The notes under the pieces were generated by a model. That model saw only the letters and a program-made list of their open reading frames with translations, was not told the origin of the DNA and made no database searches. From the NCBI GenBank assembly GCA_031264545.1, contig JAISDV010000151.1:1-40509 (forward strand): DNA of 40,509 nucleotides. Direction: 5' to 3'. Below, piece by piece: positions 8,999 to 16,788 of the stretch; positions within the stretch are counted from its first letter, which is position 1, and every line of letters starts with the position of its first letter. Origin of the DNA: Oscillospiraceae bacterium. Lineage in GTDB: Bacteria > Bacillota > Clostridia > Oscillospirales > Oscillospiraceae. A program made the position numbers and the translations under genes.

Positions 8999-9820
8999 CT
9001 ATATTTTTATGAATCTCGGCTTCCGTTTTTCGAACACCGTTATATAGCCGTAACCCAGCTGACGAAGAAGCGCGAGGCCGTCTGCAAGGCCCCGGCCCGC
9101 CTGATGTGTCCTGTGGGCGTCGCTGCCGACGGTAATGATCTCGCCGCCGAGCTGCCTGTAAAGGCGGAGCACGTCGGCCATTGGGATCGGCGCTCCGATC
9201 AGCGGGTCGGCAAAGCCCGAGCAGTTGAGTTCGATGCCCTTCCCGCGCGTGATAAGGTTCGTGAGCAGCTCACGCATTTTTTCGGGATATTTTTCAGCGC
9301 TGACATCCGCGTTAAACCCGGCTTTGCGCATATACCGCACGGTATAGCCGATATGCGCCATCACATCGAAGAACTCCAGCCTTGAAAGTTCGATAAGCTC
9401 GTCCAGATATGCGCCTACGAGCTTTAAGCATTCGGCTTCGCTGCGGTAGGCGTGCTCATAGAAGTCCGCGAGACCCTTCAGGCTGTGCAGGGAGCCGAGC
9501 ACAAAATCCAGCTCCGGCGTGGCCGCAATTTCCCGCGCACGCGCGGGGTCGTGGTTGCCCTCGCCAAGCTCGAGCCCGAGAAAGAGCGACAGGCCCTCCG
9601 GTTTTTCGGGAAGGGTCCCGGCATACATGTCCAGCATCCTGTCACGGTTTGAAAAGCAGTTCGGATCAGGCTTTCCCGTGAGATAATCGTCCAGATCGCA
9701 GTGGTCGGTGAAGCAGAGCGTCGTCACGCCCTTCTCGTGGGACGCACGCGCCATTTCAAGCATGCTGTGATGCCCGTCGTTTGAACAAATGCTGTGGATA
9801 TGATAATCGGTTAAAACCAT
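8999..9820 (-). CDS. PHP-family phosphatase, histidinol-phosphatase-like (HisK type)
   Basis: This is a metal-dependent PHP phosphoesterase of 273 residues. Metal-ligand motifs appear in order: DYHIHSICSNDG, FTDHCDLDD, LGLELGEG, VLGSLHSL, DVMAHIGY and VGSDAHR. The nearest recognised family is the monofunctional histidinol-phosphatase of Bacillota, last-but-one step of histidine synthesis. No other his gene is nearby, so the substrate is inferred from family only. The ATG at 9820 is chosen because AAGAGGT precedes it and MVLTDYHIHS is a canonical PHP start; a longer reading would overlap the upstream mannosyltransferase. The 44-nt gap suggests one transcript with that gene. Confidence 0.85.
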   Translation of the reverse strand: MVLTDYHIHSICSNDGHHSMLEMARASHEKGVTTLCFTDHCDLDDYLTGKPDPNCFSNRDRMLDMYAGTLPEKPEGLSLFLGLELGEGNHDPARAREIAATPELDFVLGSLHSLKGLADFYEHAYRSEAECLKLVGAYLDELIELSRLEFFDVMAHIGYTVRYMRKAGFNADVSAEKYPEKMRELLTNLITRGKGIELNCSGFADPLIGAPIPMADVLRLYRQLGGEIITVGSDAHRTHQAGRGLADGLALLRQLGYGYITVFEKRKPRFIKI

Positions 9821-9864
9821 TTCAGGACCTCTTATTTTATCGCTATACGGTGATGTCCGCAGTG

Positions 9865-11739
9865 TCAGAAAGGCCAGGCGCCGGGTATCCACGCCAACAG
9901 GTCGGAATATGCCCGCGGAACGGGCAGGCCCGACAAGACGGGGTAGAACGCGACAAACAGAATCAGGCAGGCCGCCGCTGCGCCGTAGATCTTCGGTTTC
10001 CATTTCGGGTCACGCAGCCGAAACGAATTGAACACATGGCACAGCGCGATCACAAGGAAGATCAGGCAGGGGAAATAGTGGTATTCAAAGGTGATGCGCG
10101 TAATCAGCATCCAAGGCAGGAGCTGCGCAAAATATCCCAACAGGATAAAGAGTGCCTTTCCATCCCTGAACCGGACAGTTTTCCAGCCCATCGAAAGAAC
10201 CGCAAGCAGTCCGCCCCAACAGACGAGGGGGTTGAGGAAAGCGCCGAAGGCACTCTTCGTGTTATCCGGCAGAGATTTGAGGAAGTAGAGTATCGGCCGG
10301 CCGTCCACGATCCATTGATACCAACGGGAGGAATAAGGATGACTGGCATGGACGCCTTCATGATAGCTGAGCATATGCGTCTGATTGTCCAGCACAAGCT
10401 TTGCATAGTCCTTTTCAAAGAACATGGAAAGCCCTGACATGCCCTCCGCCTTACCGTAAGGGTAATAGCTGATATAATAGACTGCGGCGGGGACGATCAC
10501 AAAGAACAGCAGGCACTGGAAAACATCTCTGATAAGCTCCCTGCGGTGCGCCCTGACTTGTCCGGCCATAATGAGCTCCCGCCCTCTTATGATGCGGAAA
10601 AGCAGCCAGATCACGGCAAGACCTGCGCCGGCATAGATCGCCGTCCATTTCGAAGCCGCGCCGATACCGAAAAACAGGCCGGATAAAAACAGCGGGACAC
10701 TTTCCTGATGCGCTTTCATATAGGGGTCATCCCGCGGCGCGGTGATATAGCGGTACATGAAAAAATACATGAGAATGATGAAAAACACACCGTAGGTGTC
10801 GATCGTCGCAATGCGGGTCTGCGTAAAGTGCATGAAGTCAAAGGCGAAAAGCAGGGTGCCGCAAACGGAAATCGCCGTCGAGCCGAACAGGTTCTTGAGA
10901 AAGATATAGAAGAACGGCAGCATCAGCACGCCGAAAAGCACGCCCATAAAGCGCCAGCCAAAGGGATTGAGGCCGAAAGCGCGGATTCCCAGCCCGATAA
11001 TTTGCTTGCCCAGCGGCGGATGCGTGTTTTCATAGGGCTTAAGCTCACGGATGTGCTCATAGGCCGTACGCGCGTGGTAAATCTCGTCGAAATACGTGCT
11101 GTTCATATAGCTTGAGCTCTCCGGCACGGTTTTTTGCTCATCGAACAGCGGCGCGCAGCCGGCGTCATAAGTCATCACGGCGGGCGAAATGCGGGTGCCC
11201 GACGAGTCGTAAAGGCTCAGCTCGCCCATCTCGAGCGTTGCGTCCGCGATGATGCGGATAAATTGCGCGGTCTTGTTGGGTGTTTCGAGCTGTGCCTCGT
11301 TCCACTTGAAAATATCCGAATAGCCCTGGGTCATGGTGGCTTCGTCGGTATAGGCCTCGCCGTCGAGCGAATACTGGAGAAAGTAATTGCCTGTGTAAAG
11401 CCCCGAGTAATACATCACACGCGAGATCGGCGTTTCCTCCGGCAGCGCGATTACGACGTAACGGCCATTTTCGGAGAAGCGGCAGAAGCTTTCCGGATTC
11501 TGACGGTCGCCGAGCCCGTAAAAAGCGACTGCGGCATAGATCGCTGTGATGAGCAGGAGGGGAAGCAGGTCCTTTTTTTCCATGGGAAAACGCCGCCGCG
11601 GATAGCTCAGCGCGGCTGTTTCCCGCTCGCAAACATCCGCCACGGGATCCTCGTGCCTGAAAAGCCTGATATACAGAGAGAAGAAGAAAAACACCAGCGC
11701 GACCGCCAGTATCAGGAACACGATAGGAAGAAGCTGCAT
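9865..11739 (-). CDS. Dolichyl-phosphate-mannose-protein mannosyltransferase family (PMT, GT39-like) membrane protein
   Basis: This 624-residue polytopic membrane protein likely transfers a lipid-linked sugar to protein or wall polymer outside the membrane. TM1 is at residues 3-24 and TM2 at about 57-75. An extracytoplasmic segment (residues 85-190) resembles a discoidin-like sugar-binding fold. Next come the GT-C acidic pair D218-E219 in STYFDEIYHA and HPPLGK (240-245), both hallmarks of the PMT family, then about eight further hydrophobic helices. AGGAG lies 8 nt before the ATG. It sits between deoD (59 nt) and the PHP phosphatase (44 nt) on one strand, so co-transcription from the deoD promoter is plausible. 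The acceptor is unknown; the S-layer protein in this window is one candidate. Confidence 0.88.
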   Translation of the reverse strand: MQLLPIVFLILAVALVFFFFSLYIRLFRHEDPVADVCERETAALSYPRRRFPMEKKDLLPLLLITAIYAAVAFYGLGDRQNPESFCRFSENGRYVVIALPEETPISRVMYYSGLYTGNYFLQYSLDGEAYTDEATMTQGYSDIFKWNEAQLETPNKTAQFIRIIADATLEMGELSLYDSSGTRISPAVMTYDAGCAPLFDEQKTVPESSSYMNSTYFDEIYHARTAYEHIRELKPYENTHPPLGKQIIGLGIRAFGLNPFGWRFMGVLFGVLMLPFFYIFLKNLFGSTAISVCGTLLFAFDFMHFTQTRIATIDTYGVFFIILMYFFMYRYITAPRDDPYMKAHQESVPLFLSGLFFGIGAASKWTAIYAGAGLAVIWLLFRIIRGRELIMAGQVRAHRRELIRDVFQCLLFFVIVPAAVYYISYYPYGKAEGMSGLSMFFEKDYAKLVLDNQTHMLSYHEGVHASHPYSSRWYQWIVDGRPILYFLKSLPDNTKSAFGAFLNPLVCWGGLLAVLSMGWKTVRFRDGKALFILLGYFAQLLPWMLITRITFEYHYFPCLIFLVIALCHVFNSFRLRDPKWKPKIYGAAAACLILFVAFYPVLSGLPVPRAYSDLLAWIPGAWPF

Positions 11740-11798
11740 TGTGCCGTCTCCTGTTCCGGACTGTTATTGAAAGGCGCGCGTTCCGGGACGAGCCCCCT

Positions 11799-12515
11799 TC
11801 AGCCCATTTTTACCGCGACATCCAGTGCAAGGCCGATCATCTCCGCAAAGCCGAGCTGTCTTTCCTCGGCGCTCATGAGCTCGTCCGGCCGGTAGATGTG
11901 ATCCGAGACCGTACAGAGACAAAGCGCCCGTTTGCCCGCGCGCGCGGCGGTCAGGTACAGGCCGGCGGCCTCCATTTCGACGGCGAGAACGCCCATCCGC
12001 TTCCACTTGCCGAGGTCGCTGTTCTCGTCGCCGTAAAAGCTGTCGCTGGACAGAAGGCTGCCTACCCGGATACTGAGCGTTCTCGCCTCGGCGCATTCGA
12101 CCGCCGTGCGCAACAGAGCAAAGCTTGCTGTCGGCGCGAGCGTGCCGGGAACGCCGAACTTCTGTGCGAACGCCGAGTCGGTGCCCGCGCTCATGCCCGC
12201 AACGATATCCCGGAGCTTCAGCTCGTCTGCCAGCGCGCCGGCGCTGCCTACTCGAATGATGTCCTCAACCCCATAAAAATTATAAAGCTCGTAGCTGTAG
12301 ATACCGATCGAGGGGATGCCCATACCGCTGCCCATCACAGTGACGTCAATGCCTGATTTTTTCCCGGTATAGCCCTGAATGCCCCGGACGTTGTTCACCA
12401 GCACGGGTTCATCCAGAAAGTTCTCGGCAATAAATTTTGCCCGCAGGGGATCTCCGGGCATAAGCACGGTTTTTGCGATCTGTCCTTTTTCTGCGGTGTT
12501 ATGCGGTGTCGCCAT
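11799..12515 (-). CDS. deoD: Purine-nucleoside phosphorylase, DeoD type
   Basis: DeoD cleaves purine (deoxy)ribonucleosides with phosphate to free base and (deoxy)ribose-1-phosphate in nucleoside salvage. The 238-residue length is that of the hexameric class. Visible motifs are VLMPGDPLRAKFIAENFL near the N-terminus, MGSGMGIPSIGIYSYEL (phosphate and ribose site), RVGSAGAL, and the base-recognition AVEMEAAGLY followed by VSDHIYRPDE with the catalytic aspartate. The ATG at 12515 follows GGAGG. It is first in a minus-strand row with the mannosyltransferase and PHP phosphatase. A well-formed promoter lies upstream. Confidence 0.97.
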   Translation of the reverse strand: MATPHNTAEKGQIAKTVLMPGDPLRAKFIAENFLDEPVLVNNVRGIQGYTGKKSGIDVTVMGSGMGIPSIGIYSYELYNFYGVEDIIRVGSAGALADELKLRDIVAGMSAGTDSAFAQKFGVPGTLAPTASFALLRTAVECAEARTLSIRVGSLLSSDSFYGDENSDLGKWKRMGVLAVEMEAAGLYLTAARAGKRALCLCTVSDHIYRPDELMSAEERQLGFAEMIGLALDVAVKMG

Positions 12516-12546
12516 ACTGCCGCCTCCAGTCTGATCTTACCGGAAC

Positions 12547-12575
12547 AGAATATCACATTTTGCCGGAATATTCAA
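12547..12575 (-). promoter_or_regulatory. Sigma-A type promoter of deoD
   Basis: On the minus strand TTGAAT (12570-12575) and TATTCT (12547-12552) are separated by 17 nt. Transcription would start near 12540, giving a leader of about 25 nt with a GGAGG site before deoD. Confidence 0.7.
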
Positions 12576-12638
12576 GCCGGGACACGATTTACTGCGCGGC
12601 GTCCATAGTTTCCGCCGTACAGGGCCTGTTACGCAGAG

Positions 12639-12700
12639 CAGCGGCATTTTTTTGAAAATGCCGCTGAAATCCCCGTTTCGGGAGGAAACGGGGATTTTTA
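12639..12700. terminator. Two tandem hairpins ending the rplA operon
   Basis: Stem 1 pairs 12639-12650 with 12655-12666; stem 2 pairs AATCCCCGTTTC (12668-12679) with GAAACGGGGATT (12685-12696). For the minus-strand operon, stem 2 is met first and is followed by only three T, then stem 1. The better T-run (ATTTTTAA) faces the plus strand. Position directly after rplA supports a terminator role. Confidence 0.65.
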
Positions 12701-12712
12701 ATAGCCGGTTCG

Positions 12713-13405
12713 CTATACGAGCTTGGCCTGGTTTATCTTGACACCGGGGCCCATGGTCGAGGCGGTGACGCAGCTCCTGATATACTGGCCCTTCGCGGCG
12801 GCGGGCTTGGCCCGGATGATCGCGTTGACGAGCGCCGTAAAGTTCTCGTTGAGCTTTTCGGGGCCGAAGCTGACCCGGCCGATGGGGCAGTGGATGATGT
12901 TGGTCTTGTCCAGACGGTACTCGATCTTACCGGCCTTGATTTCCTTGACCGCCTGAGCGATATTGGGCGTGACGGTTCCGGCCTTGGGGGTCGGCATGAG
13001 GCCCTTGGGCCCGAGTATTTTACCGAGACGGCCGACAAGCCCCATCATGTCGGGCGACGCGACGACCACATCGTAATCGAAGAAGTTCTCGGTCTGGATT
13101 TTCTGGACCATATCGGCTCCGCCGACATAGTCCGCGCCCGCGTCCCGGGCCTCCTGCTCGCGCTCCTCCTTGCAGAACACGAGAACCTTGCGTGTCTTGC
13201 CGGTCCCGTGGGGCAGCACGATGGCGCCGCGGACCTGCTGGTCCGCGTGGCGGGAGTCGACACCGAGCTTGACATGCAGCTCGACGGTTTCGTCAAACTT
13301 TGCTTTTGAAGCCTTGAGGACTAGCTCGAAAGCCTCCATAGGGTCGTAAAGATTCTGTTTATCAACGAGCTTAGCGCTCTCTTTGTAATTTTTACTTCTG
13401 AACAA
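12713..13405 (-). CDS. rplA: 50S ribosomal protein L1 (uL1)
   Basis: L1 binds 23S rRNA at the L1 stalk and often represses its own operon. The 230-residue protein carries the family signature regions LGVDSRHADQQVRGAIVLPHGTGK, KILGPKGLMPTPKAGTVT and YRLDKTNIIHCPIGRVSF. The start is a TTG at 13405, giving MFRSKNYKE, aligned with typical L1 N-termini and preceded 10 nt upstream by GGAGG; no nearby ATG gives a sensible alternative. It is the last gene of the operon and follows rplK after 108 nt. rplJ and rplL, its usual neighbours, do not follow: a terminator and then deoD occupy that place. Confidence 0.97.
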   Translation of the reverse strand: MFRSKNYKESAKLVDKQNLYDPMEAFELVLKASKAKFDETVELHVKLGVDSRHADQQVRGAIVLPHGTGKTRKVLVFCKEEREQEARDAGADYVGGADMVQKIQTENFFDYDVVVASPDMMGLVGRLGKILGPKGLMPTPKAGTVTPNIAQAVKEIKAGKIEYRLDKTNIIHCPIGRVSFGPEKLNENFTALVNAIIRAKPAAAKGQYIRSCVTASTMGPGVKINQAKLV

Positions 13406-13498
13406 TTTAGTTTATCCTCCTTGTGATGTGGTTCGTCGGATGGAAATATCCTCCCACGTAAAGGGAACGGCGCGTTCCGCCGGGACAGGGTCTCGCGT

Positions 13499-13512
13499 TA
13501 TGAATTCAGGCG
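13499..13512. repeat. Half-copy of the TATGAATTCAGGTT repeat in the rplK-rplA gap
   Basis: TATGAATTCAGGC matches the half-site seen at 26440-26458 and 35959-35972. It begins in the gap directly downstream of the rplK coding end. It is a short match and could be chance, but the same core recurs at intergenic places in this window. Confidence 0.35.
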
Positions 13513-13513
13513 C

Positions 13514-13942
13514 TTAGTCCTTTGCGACCAGAACGCCCATGCTGCGGCAGGTCCCGGCTACCATGCTCATGGCCGCCTCGATGGTTGCGCAGTTGAGGTC
13601 GGTCATTTTGAACTCCGCGATTTTACGCAGATCCTCGCGGCTGAGGGTCGCGACCTTATCACGCTGGGGCACGCCGGAGGCCGTCTCTATACCGCAGGCC
13701 TTCTTGACGAGAAGGGCGGTCGGAGGCGTCTTTGTGATGAAAGAAAAGGTGCGGTCGGAATAGACCGTGATAACGACGGGGATCATCATGCCGGCATCGT
13801 TTTTGGTACGCTCGTTGAAATCCTTGGTGAACTGGCCGATATTGACGCCGTACTGGCCGAGCGCGGGGCCTACGGGAGGCGCAGGCGTCGCTTTGCCCGC
13901 GGGAACCTGGAATCTGACAATACCAACAACTTTCTGTGCCAC
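13514..13942 (-). CDS. rplK: 50S ribosomal protein L11 (uL11)
   Basis: L11 forms part of the GTPase-associated centre and is needed for factor binding and the RelA response. The 142-residue protein has VVGIVRFQVPAGKATPAPPV and GPALGQYGVNIGQFTKDFNE near the N-terminus, the rRNA-binding C-terminal half with KKACGIETASGVPQRDKVAT, and the terminal GTCRSMGV motif. The start is a GTG at 13942 preceded by GGAGGTGCACGTAAA. It lies 18 nt after nusG in the same operon. Confidence 0.97.
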   Translation of the reverse strand: MAQKVVGIVRFQVPAGKATPAPPVGPALGQYGVNIGQFTKDFNERTKNDAGMMIPVVITVYSDRTFSFITKTPPTALLVKKACGIETASGVPQRDKVATLSREDLRKIAEFKMTDLNCATIEAAMSMVAGTCRSMGVLVAKD

Positions 13943-13960
13943 TTTACGTGCACCTCCTAA

Positions 13961-14485
13961 TTATTCTGAAACATATTCGACCTGGTAGTAGTCCAGATCG
14001 ACGGGCGTCTCCCTGCCAAACATGGAGACAATGACGCGGACGCGGCTCTTCCCGGAATCGACCTCTTCAACGGTACCCAGAAAACCTTCAAGGGGACCCT
14101 CGTTGACCTTGACCGTATCACCGATCTTGAAGCCCTCGACGATCTCATGGCGCTCGACGCCCAGATCGAGAAGCTCCTGCTCAGTGAGTGGGATAGCCCG
14201 GCCGTCGCTCCCGACAAAGCCGGTCACGCCGCGCACGTTGCGTACCAGATGCCAGCTCTCGTCGGTCATGACCATCTTGACGAAAACATAGCCCGGATAG
14301 GTTTTCCGCTCGACCGTTTTTTCGCCCGAGTCGGTAAATTCCGTGACGGTTTCCATCGGGATATTGACCTCTGGGATAAGCTCCTGCATCCTGCGGTTTT
14401 CGGCGGCCTTCAGCACGGCCGCGGCAACAGCGTTTTCATAGCCCGAATATGTGTGGACAACATACCACATTGCAGCTTCAGCCAT
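13961..14485 (-). CDS. nusG: Transcription termination/antitermination factor NusG
   Basis: NusG binds RNA polymerase, suppresses pausing or promotes it in Bacillota, and couples to ribosomes. The 174-residue protein has the NGN domain (MWYVVHTYSGYENAVAAAV, then TYPGYVFVKMVMTDESWHLV and VRGVTGFVG) and a C-terminal KOW domain around KIGDTVKVNEGPLEGFLGTV. The ATG at 14485 lies 4 nt after the secE stop, so translation is coupled. Its ribosome site is weak, which fits re-initiation. Confidence 0.97.
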   Translation of the reverse strand: MAEAAMWYVVHTYSGYENAVAAAVLKAAENRRMQELIPEVNIPMETVTEFTDSGEKTVERKTYPGYVFVKMVMTDESWHLVRNVRGVTGFVGSDGRAIPLTEQELLDLGVERHEIVEGFKIGDTVKVNEGPLEGFLGTVEEVDSGKSRVRVIVSMFGRETPVDLDYYQVEYVSE

Positions 14486-14489
14486 GACG

Positions 14490-14762
14490 CTAACCCACCA
14501 GTTTTATAAGCGCGTTGACGCCCGCATCCGCCAGGGAATCAAAGGCCCAGAGCACGACCGCCGAAACGAGGCTGAGGACAAGGGTGATACCCGTGTTCCT
14601 GGCGGTCTGCGCCCTTGTGGGCCAAACAACCTTTTTCAGCTCGCTTTTCAGGTCGCGGAACCACTGGCTCAAACGCGCCTTAACGTTTCTTTTTTCACTT
14701 CCGGTAGATTTTCTGACGGCTTCCGTTGTCTTTTTAACCGAGTCTTCCGTGGCTTTTGACAT
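14490..14762 (-). CDS. secE: Protein translocase subunit SecE
   Basis: SecE clamps SecY in the SecYEG channel. The protein is 90 residues. The conserved cytosolic amphipathic helix and hinge appear as WFRDLKSELKKVVWPTRAQT, followed by one transmembrane helix (about residues 58-80). The first 30 residues are a Lys- and Thr-rich linker of no known function, as is common in clostridial SecE. AAAGGATG precedes the ATG. Position between rpmG and nusG is the canonical one. Confidence 0.95.
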   Translation of the reverse strand: MSKATEDSVKKTTEAVRKSTGSEKRNVKARLSQWFRDLKSELKKVVWPTRAQTARNTGITLVLSLVSAVVLWAFDSLADAGVNALIKLVG

Positions 14763-14787
14763 TTGAATACATCCTTTCTCAAAAAAC

Positions 14788-14937
14788 CTACTTCGTTTCG
14801 GAATGTGTTGTGTGCTTACGGCAGAACGGGCAGTACTTGCTCATTTCAAGACGGTCCGGGGTATTCTTCTTGTTCTTGAAAGTGTTGTAATTCCGCTGCT
14901 TGCACTCGTTGCATCTCATAGTGACTTTAACGCGCAT
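14788..14937 (-). CDS. rpmG: 50S ribosomal protein L33 (bL33), zinc-ribbon form
   Basis: This 49-residue protein begins MRVKVTMRCNECKQRNY and has paired CNEC and CPFC motifs, the zinc-binding C+ form of L33. The ATG at 14937 follows GAGGAGGTGCC. An upstream in-frame extension to 15069 crosses the promoter and is rejected. It is the first gene of the rpmG-secE-nusG-rplK-rplA operon. Confidence 0.96.
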   Translation of the reverse strand: MRVKVTMRCNECKQRNYNTFKNKKNTPDRLEMSKYCPFCRKHTTHSETK

Positions 14938-15059
14938 TTCGGCACCTCCTCGTTTAATTTGGCCTGACGGCCACGCTGCCTCCCTGTCCGGTGCGGACGA
15001 GTCAAGCGGGTAAATTTTCGCGCATAAAAACAAAACCTCTCCGCCGACAGGTAAATTGT

Positions 15060-15088
15060 ATTCTAGCACAGTTTTTCGACCCGGTCAA
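15060..15088 (-). promoter_or_regulatory. Promoter of the rpmG-secE-nusG-rplK-rplA operon
   Basis: On the minus strand TTGACC (15083-15088) and TAGAAT (15060-15065) are spaced by 17 nt. The start near 15053 leaves a leader of about 115 nt before rpmG, which contains GGCCGTCAGGCC (a GGCC/GGCC-closed hairpin, 14961-14972). Confidence 0.8.
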
Positions 15089-15247
15089 CATATTTTTTGT
15101 AGACGTTTCAAGGTGTTTCGGGTATTTTTGCTCAGGAATATCCTGCGGTCATATCGGCGCGAAGACGCGCAAGAGACCGTCATTGCGCAGAGGCCGCCGT
15201 CTTTTTTGCCGCCGTATTTGTTCAATGCTACAGGAATCACTTGCGTG

Positions 15248-15276
15248 TTGTTTTGCGGGAACGGGCATGCTATACT
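15248..15276 (+). promoter_or_regulatory. Promoter of folC
   Basis: TTGTTT (15248-15253), 17 nt, TATACT (15271-15276). Transcription would begin near 15283. This excludes the long upstream extension of the folC frame and decides the start in favour of the TTG at 15317. The 159 nt between this promoter and the divergent rpmG promoter hold nothing else I recognise. Confidence 0.7.
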
Positions 15277-15316
15277 TATGCCATATATCAGGACATATAC
15301 GGCGGAGGCGGTTTTT

Positions 15317-16582
15317 TTGACGGCGGAGGAAGCGATCAGTTTTATTCACGAAAGGGCCTGGCGGGGTTCCAAGCCGGGCCTTGCGCGCACAAGGGCGCTG
15401 CTCGCCGAAATGGGCGATCCGCAAAAACGCCTGCGCTTTATACACGTCGCCGGAACCAACGGCAAGGGCTCGGTTTCCGCGATGCTCGCTTCCATCCTTC
15501 AAAGCGCCGGGTTCCGCACAGGGCTGTATACCTCGCCGTATCTCACAAGCTTTAACGAGCGCATGCGCGTGAACGGAGAACCGATCTCCGGCGGCGAGCT
15601 TGCGGAGCTTACCGCCGCGATCGCCCCTTGCGCCCGCGCGCTGGCCGACAGGCCGACGGAATTCGAGCTGGTCACAGCCCTTGCCTTTTCCTATTTTGAA
15701 CGGCAAGGCTGCGATGCCGTTGTGCTCGAGACGGGGCTGGGCGGCAGGCTCGACTCCACAAACGTGATTGAAGCGCCCGTATGCAGCGTTATAACCAATA
15801 TTGGCCTTGACCACACGCGCGAGCTGGGCGACACGGTGGAAAAAATCGCCGCCGAAAAAGCGGGGATCATTAAAAGGGACCGGCCTGCGGTCATTTACGA
15901 TCTGCCGGAGGCTGTGACGGCGGTCCTTGCGGCGCGCTGCCGTGCCGCCGGCTCAAGGCTTATCCGGGCGGATTTTTCCAAGGTCAGGCCGGTTTCGGAC
16001 AGTCTTGAGGGGCAGGTTTTTTCCTACGGCGGCGCCGCTGCGCTGCGGCTGCCCCTGCTCGGCGCACACCAGCTTAAAAACGCGGCGCTCGCGATCGAAA
16101 CCGTCAAGGTCCTGCGTGAAAACGGGTTTGACATTTCAAGCGAAGCGGTTCGGCGCGGCTTTGCGCACACGGTCTGGCCGGCGCGCTTCGAGCTTATTTC
16201 TCGAAAGCCCTGGTTCGTCGTTGACGGCGGACATAATCCGCAATGCGCGGAGACTGTCGCCGAAAACCTGCTGCATTATTTTCCAGACCAAAAGCGGATC
16301 AGCCTTTTCGGCGTGCTGGCGGACAAGGACTACATGCGTCAGGCGGCGATTTTAGATACCGCGGCGGACGCTTTCGTCACGATCACCCCGCCCAGTCCCC
16401 GCGCTCTGCCCGCGGACACGCTTGCCCGAAGGCTGCGTGTCTTCGGCAAACCCGTGTTCTCCGGCGGAAGCATTTCGGAGGGCATTGAAACGGCGCTTTC
16501 CCTCGCTGGAGAAAACGGCGTGGTCTGCTCGGTCGGCTCGCTGTATTCGGCGGGGCCGGTCCGGGCTTATTTCGGTAAATAG
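15317..16582 (+). CDS. folC: Folylpolyglutamate synthase / dihydrofolate synthase
   Basis: FolC adds glutamate to dihydropteroate and to tetrahydrofolates, trapping folates in the cell. The protein is 421 residues if started at TTG 15317, with GGAGG 8 nt upstream; family members start at just this point with a helix like the one here. Motifs are the ATP-binding HVAGTNGKGSVSAMLASIL, TSPYLTSFNERMRVNGEPIS, VLETGLGGRLDSTNV, SVITNIGLDHTRELGDTVEKIAAEKAGIIK and, near the end, VVDGGHNPQCAE. The open frame extends to 15056, but that stretch includes the promoter and antisense of the ribosomal promoter. It is followed within 60 nt by a THF riboswitch and folT, linking folate retention with uptake. Confidence 0.95.
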   Translation: MTAEEAISFIHERAWRGSKPGLARTRALLAEMGDPQKRLRFIHVAGTNGKGSVSAMLASILQSAGFRTGLYTSPYLTSFNERMRVNGEPISGGELAELTAAIAPCARALADRPTEFELVTALAFSYFERQGCDAVVLETGLGGRLDSTNVIEAPVCSVITNIGLDHTRELGDTVEKIAAEKAGIIKRDRPAVIYDLPEAVTAVLAARCRAAGSRLIRADFSKVRPVSDSLEGQVFSYGGAAALRLPLLGAHQLKNAALAIETVKVLRENGFDISSEAVRRGFAHTVWPARFELISRKPWFVVDGGHNPQCAETVAENLLHYFPDQKRISLFGVLADKDYMRQAAILDTAADAFVTITPPSPRALPADTLARRLRVFGKPVFSGGSISEGIETALSLAGENGVVCSVGSLYSAGPVRAYFGK

Positions 16583-16638
16583 CCGCAGCATTTCACATAA
16601 AGAAGGTGATTACCGGCGCTCAAAACAAATAGGACCCT

Positions 16639-16738
16639 GGTCAGAGTAGGACTTGGCGCGTTAAGTGCAGGCGGATGGGAGTTGCCGCCTGACGAAAGGG
16701 CTTTTATGCCCTGCGGTGCCTTGTCCGCATCCGCTGCC
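16639..16738 (+). promoter_or_regulatory. Tetrahydrofolate (THF) riboswitch aptamer
   Basis: The consensus core is unmistakable: GAGTAGG, GCGTTAAGTG, GGATGGGAGTTG, ACGAAAGGGC and CGGTG, then GCATCCG. Helices pair as expected: P1 GGtCAG with CTGCC, P2 GGAC with GTCC, P3 CAGGCGG with CCGCCTG, P4 AGGGC with GCCCT. THF riboswitches bind reduced folates and control folate transport and synthesis genes; here the regulated gene is folT. No convincing separate promoter was seen between folC and the aptamer, so it may sit inside a folC-folT transcript. Confidence 0.95.
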
Positions 16739-16760
16739 AAAAGGAGCGCCGCTCCTTTTG
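16738..16760 (+). terminator. Riboswitch expression platform hairpin
   Basis: CAAAAGGAGC (16738-16747) pairs perfectly with GCTCCTTTTG (16751-16760) around a GCC loop, immediately after the P1 strand of the aptamer. It has the A-stretch/U-stretch form of an intrinsic terminator but also buries an AAGGAG sequence, so it could instead act on translation. The true folT ribosome site (GAAAGGAAG, 16772-16780) lies outside it, which favours transcription attenuation. Confidence 0.65.
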
Positions 16761-16788
16761 TGGCATGACACGAAAGGAAGAATCACAA

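Noticed and set aside
15056..15316. N-terminal extension of folC
   Set aside because: It runs through the folC promoter and over the divergent ribosomal promoter, and has no family similarity.
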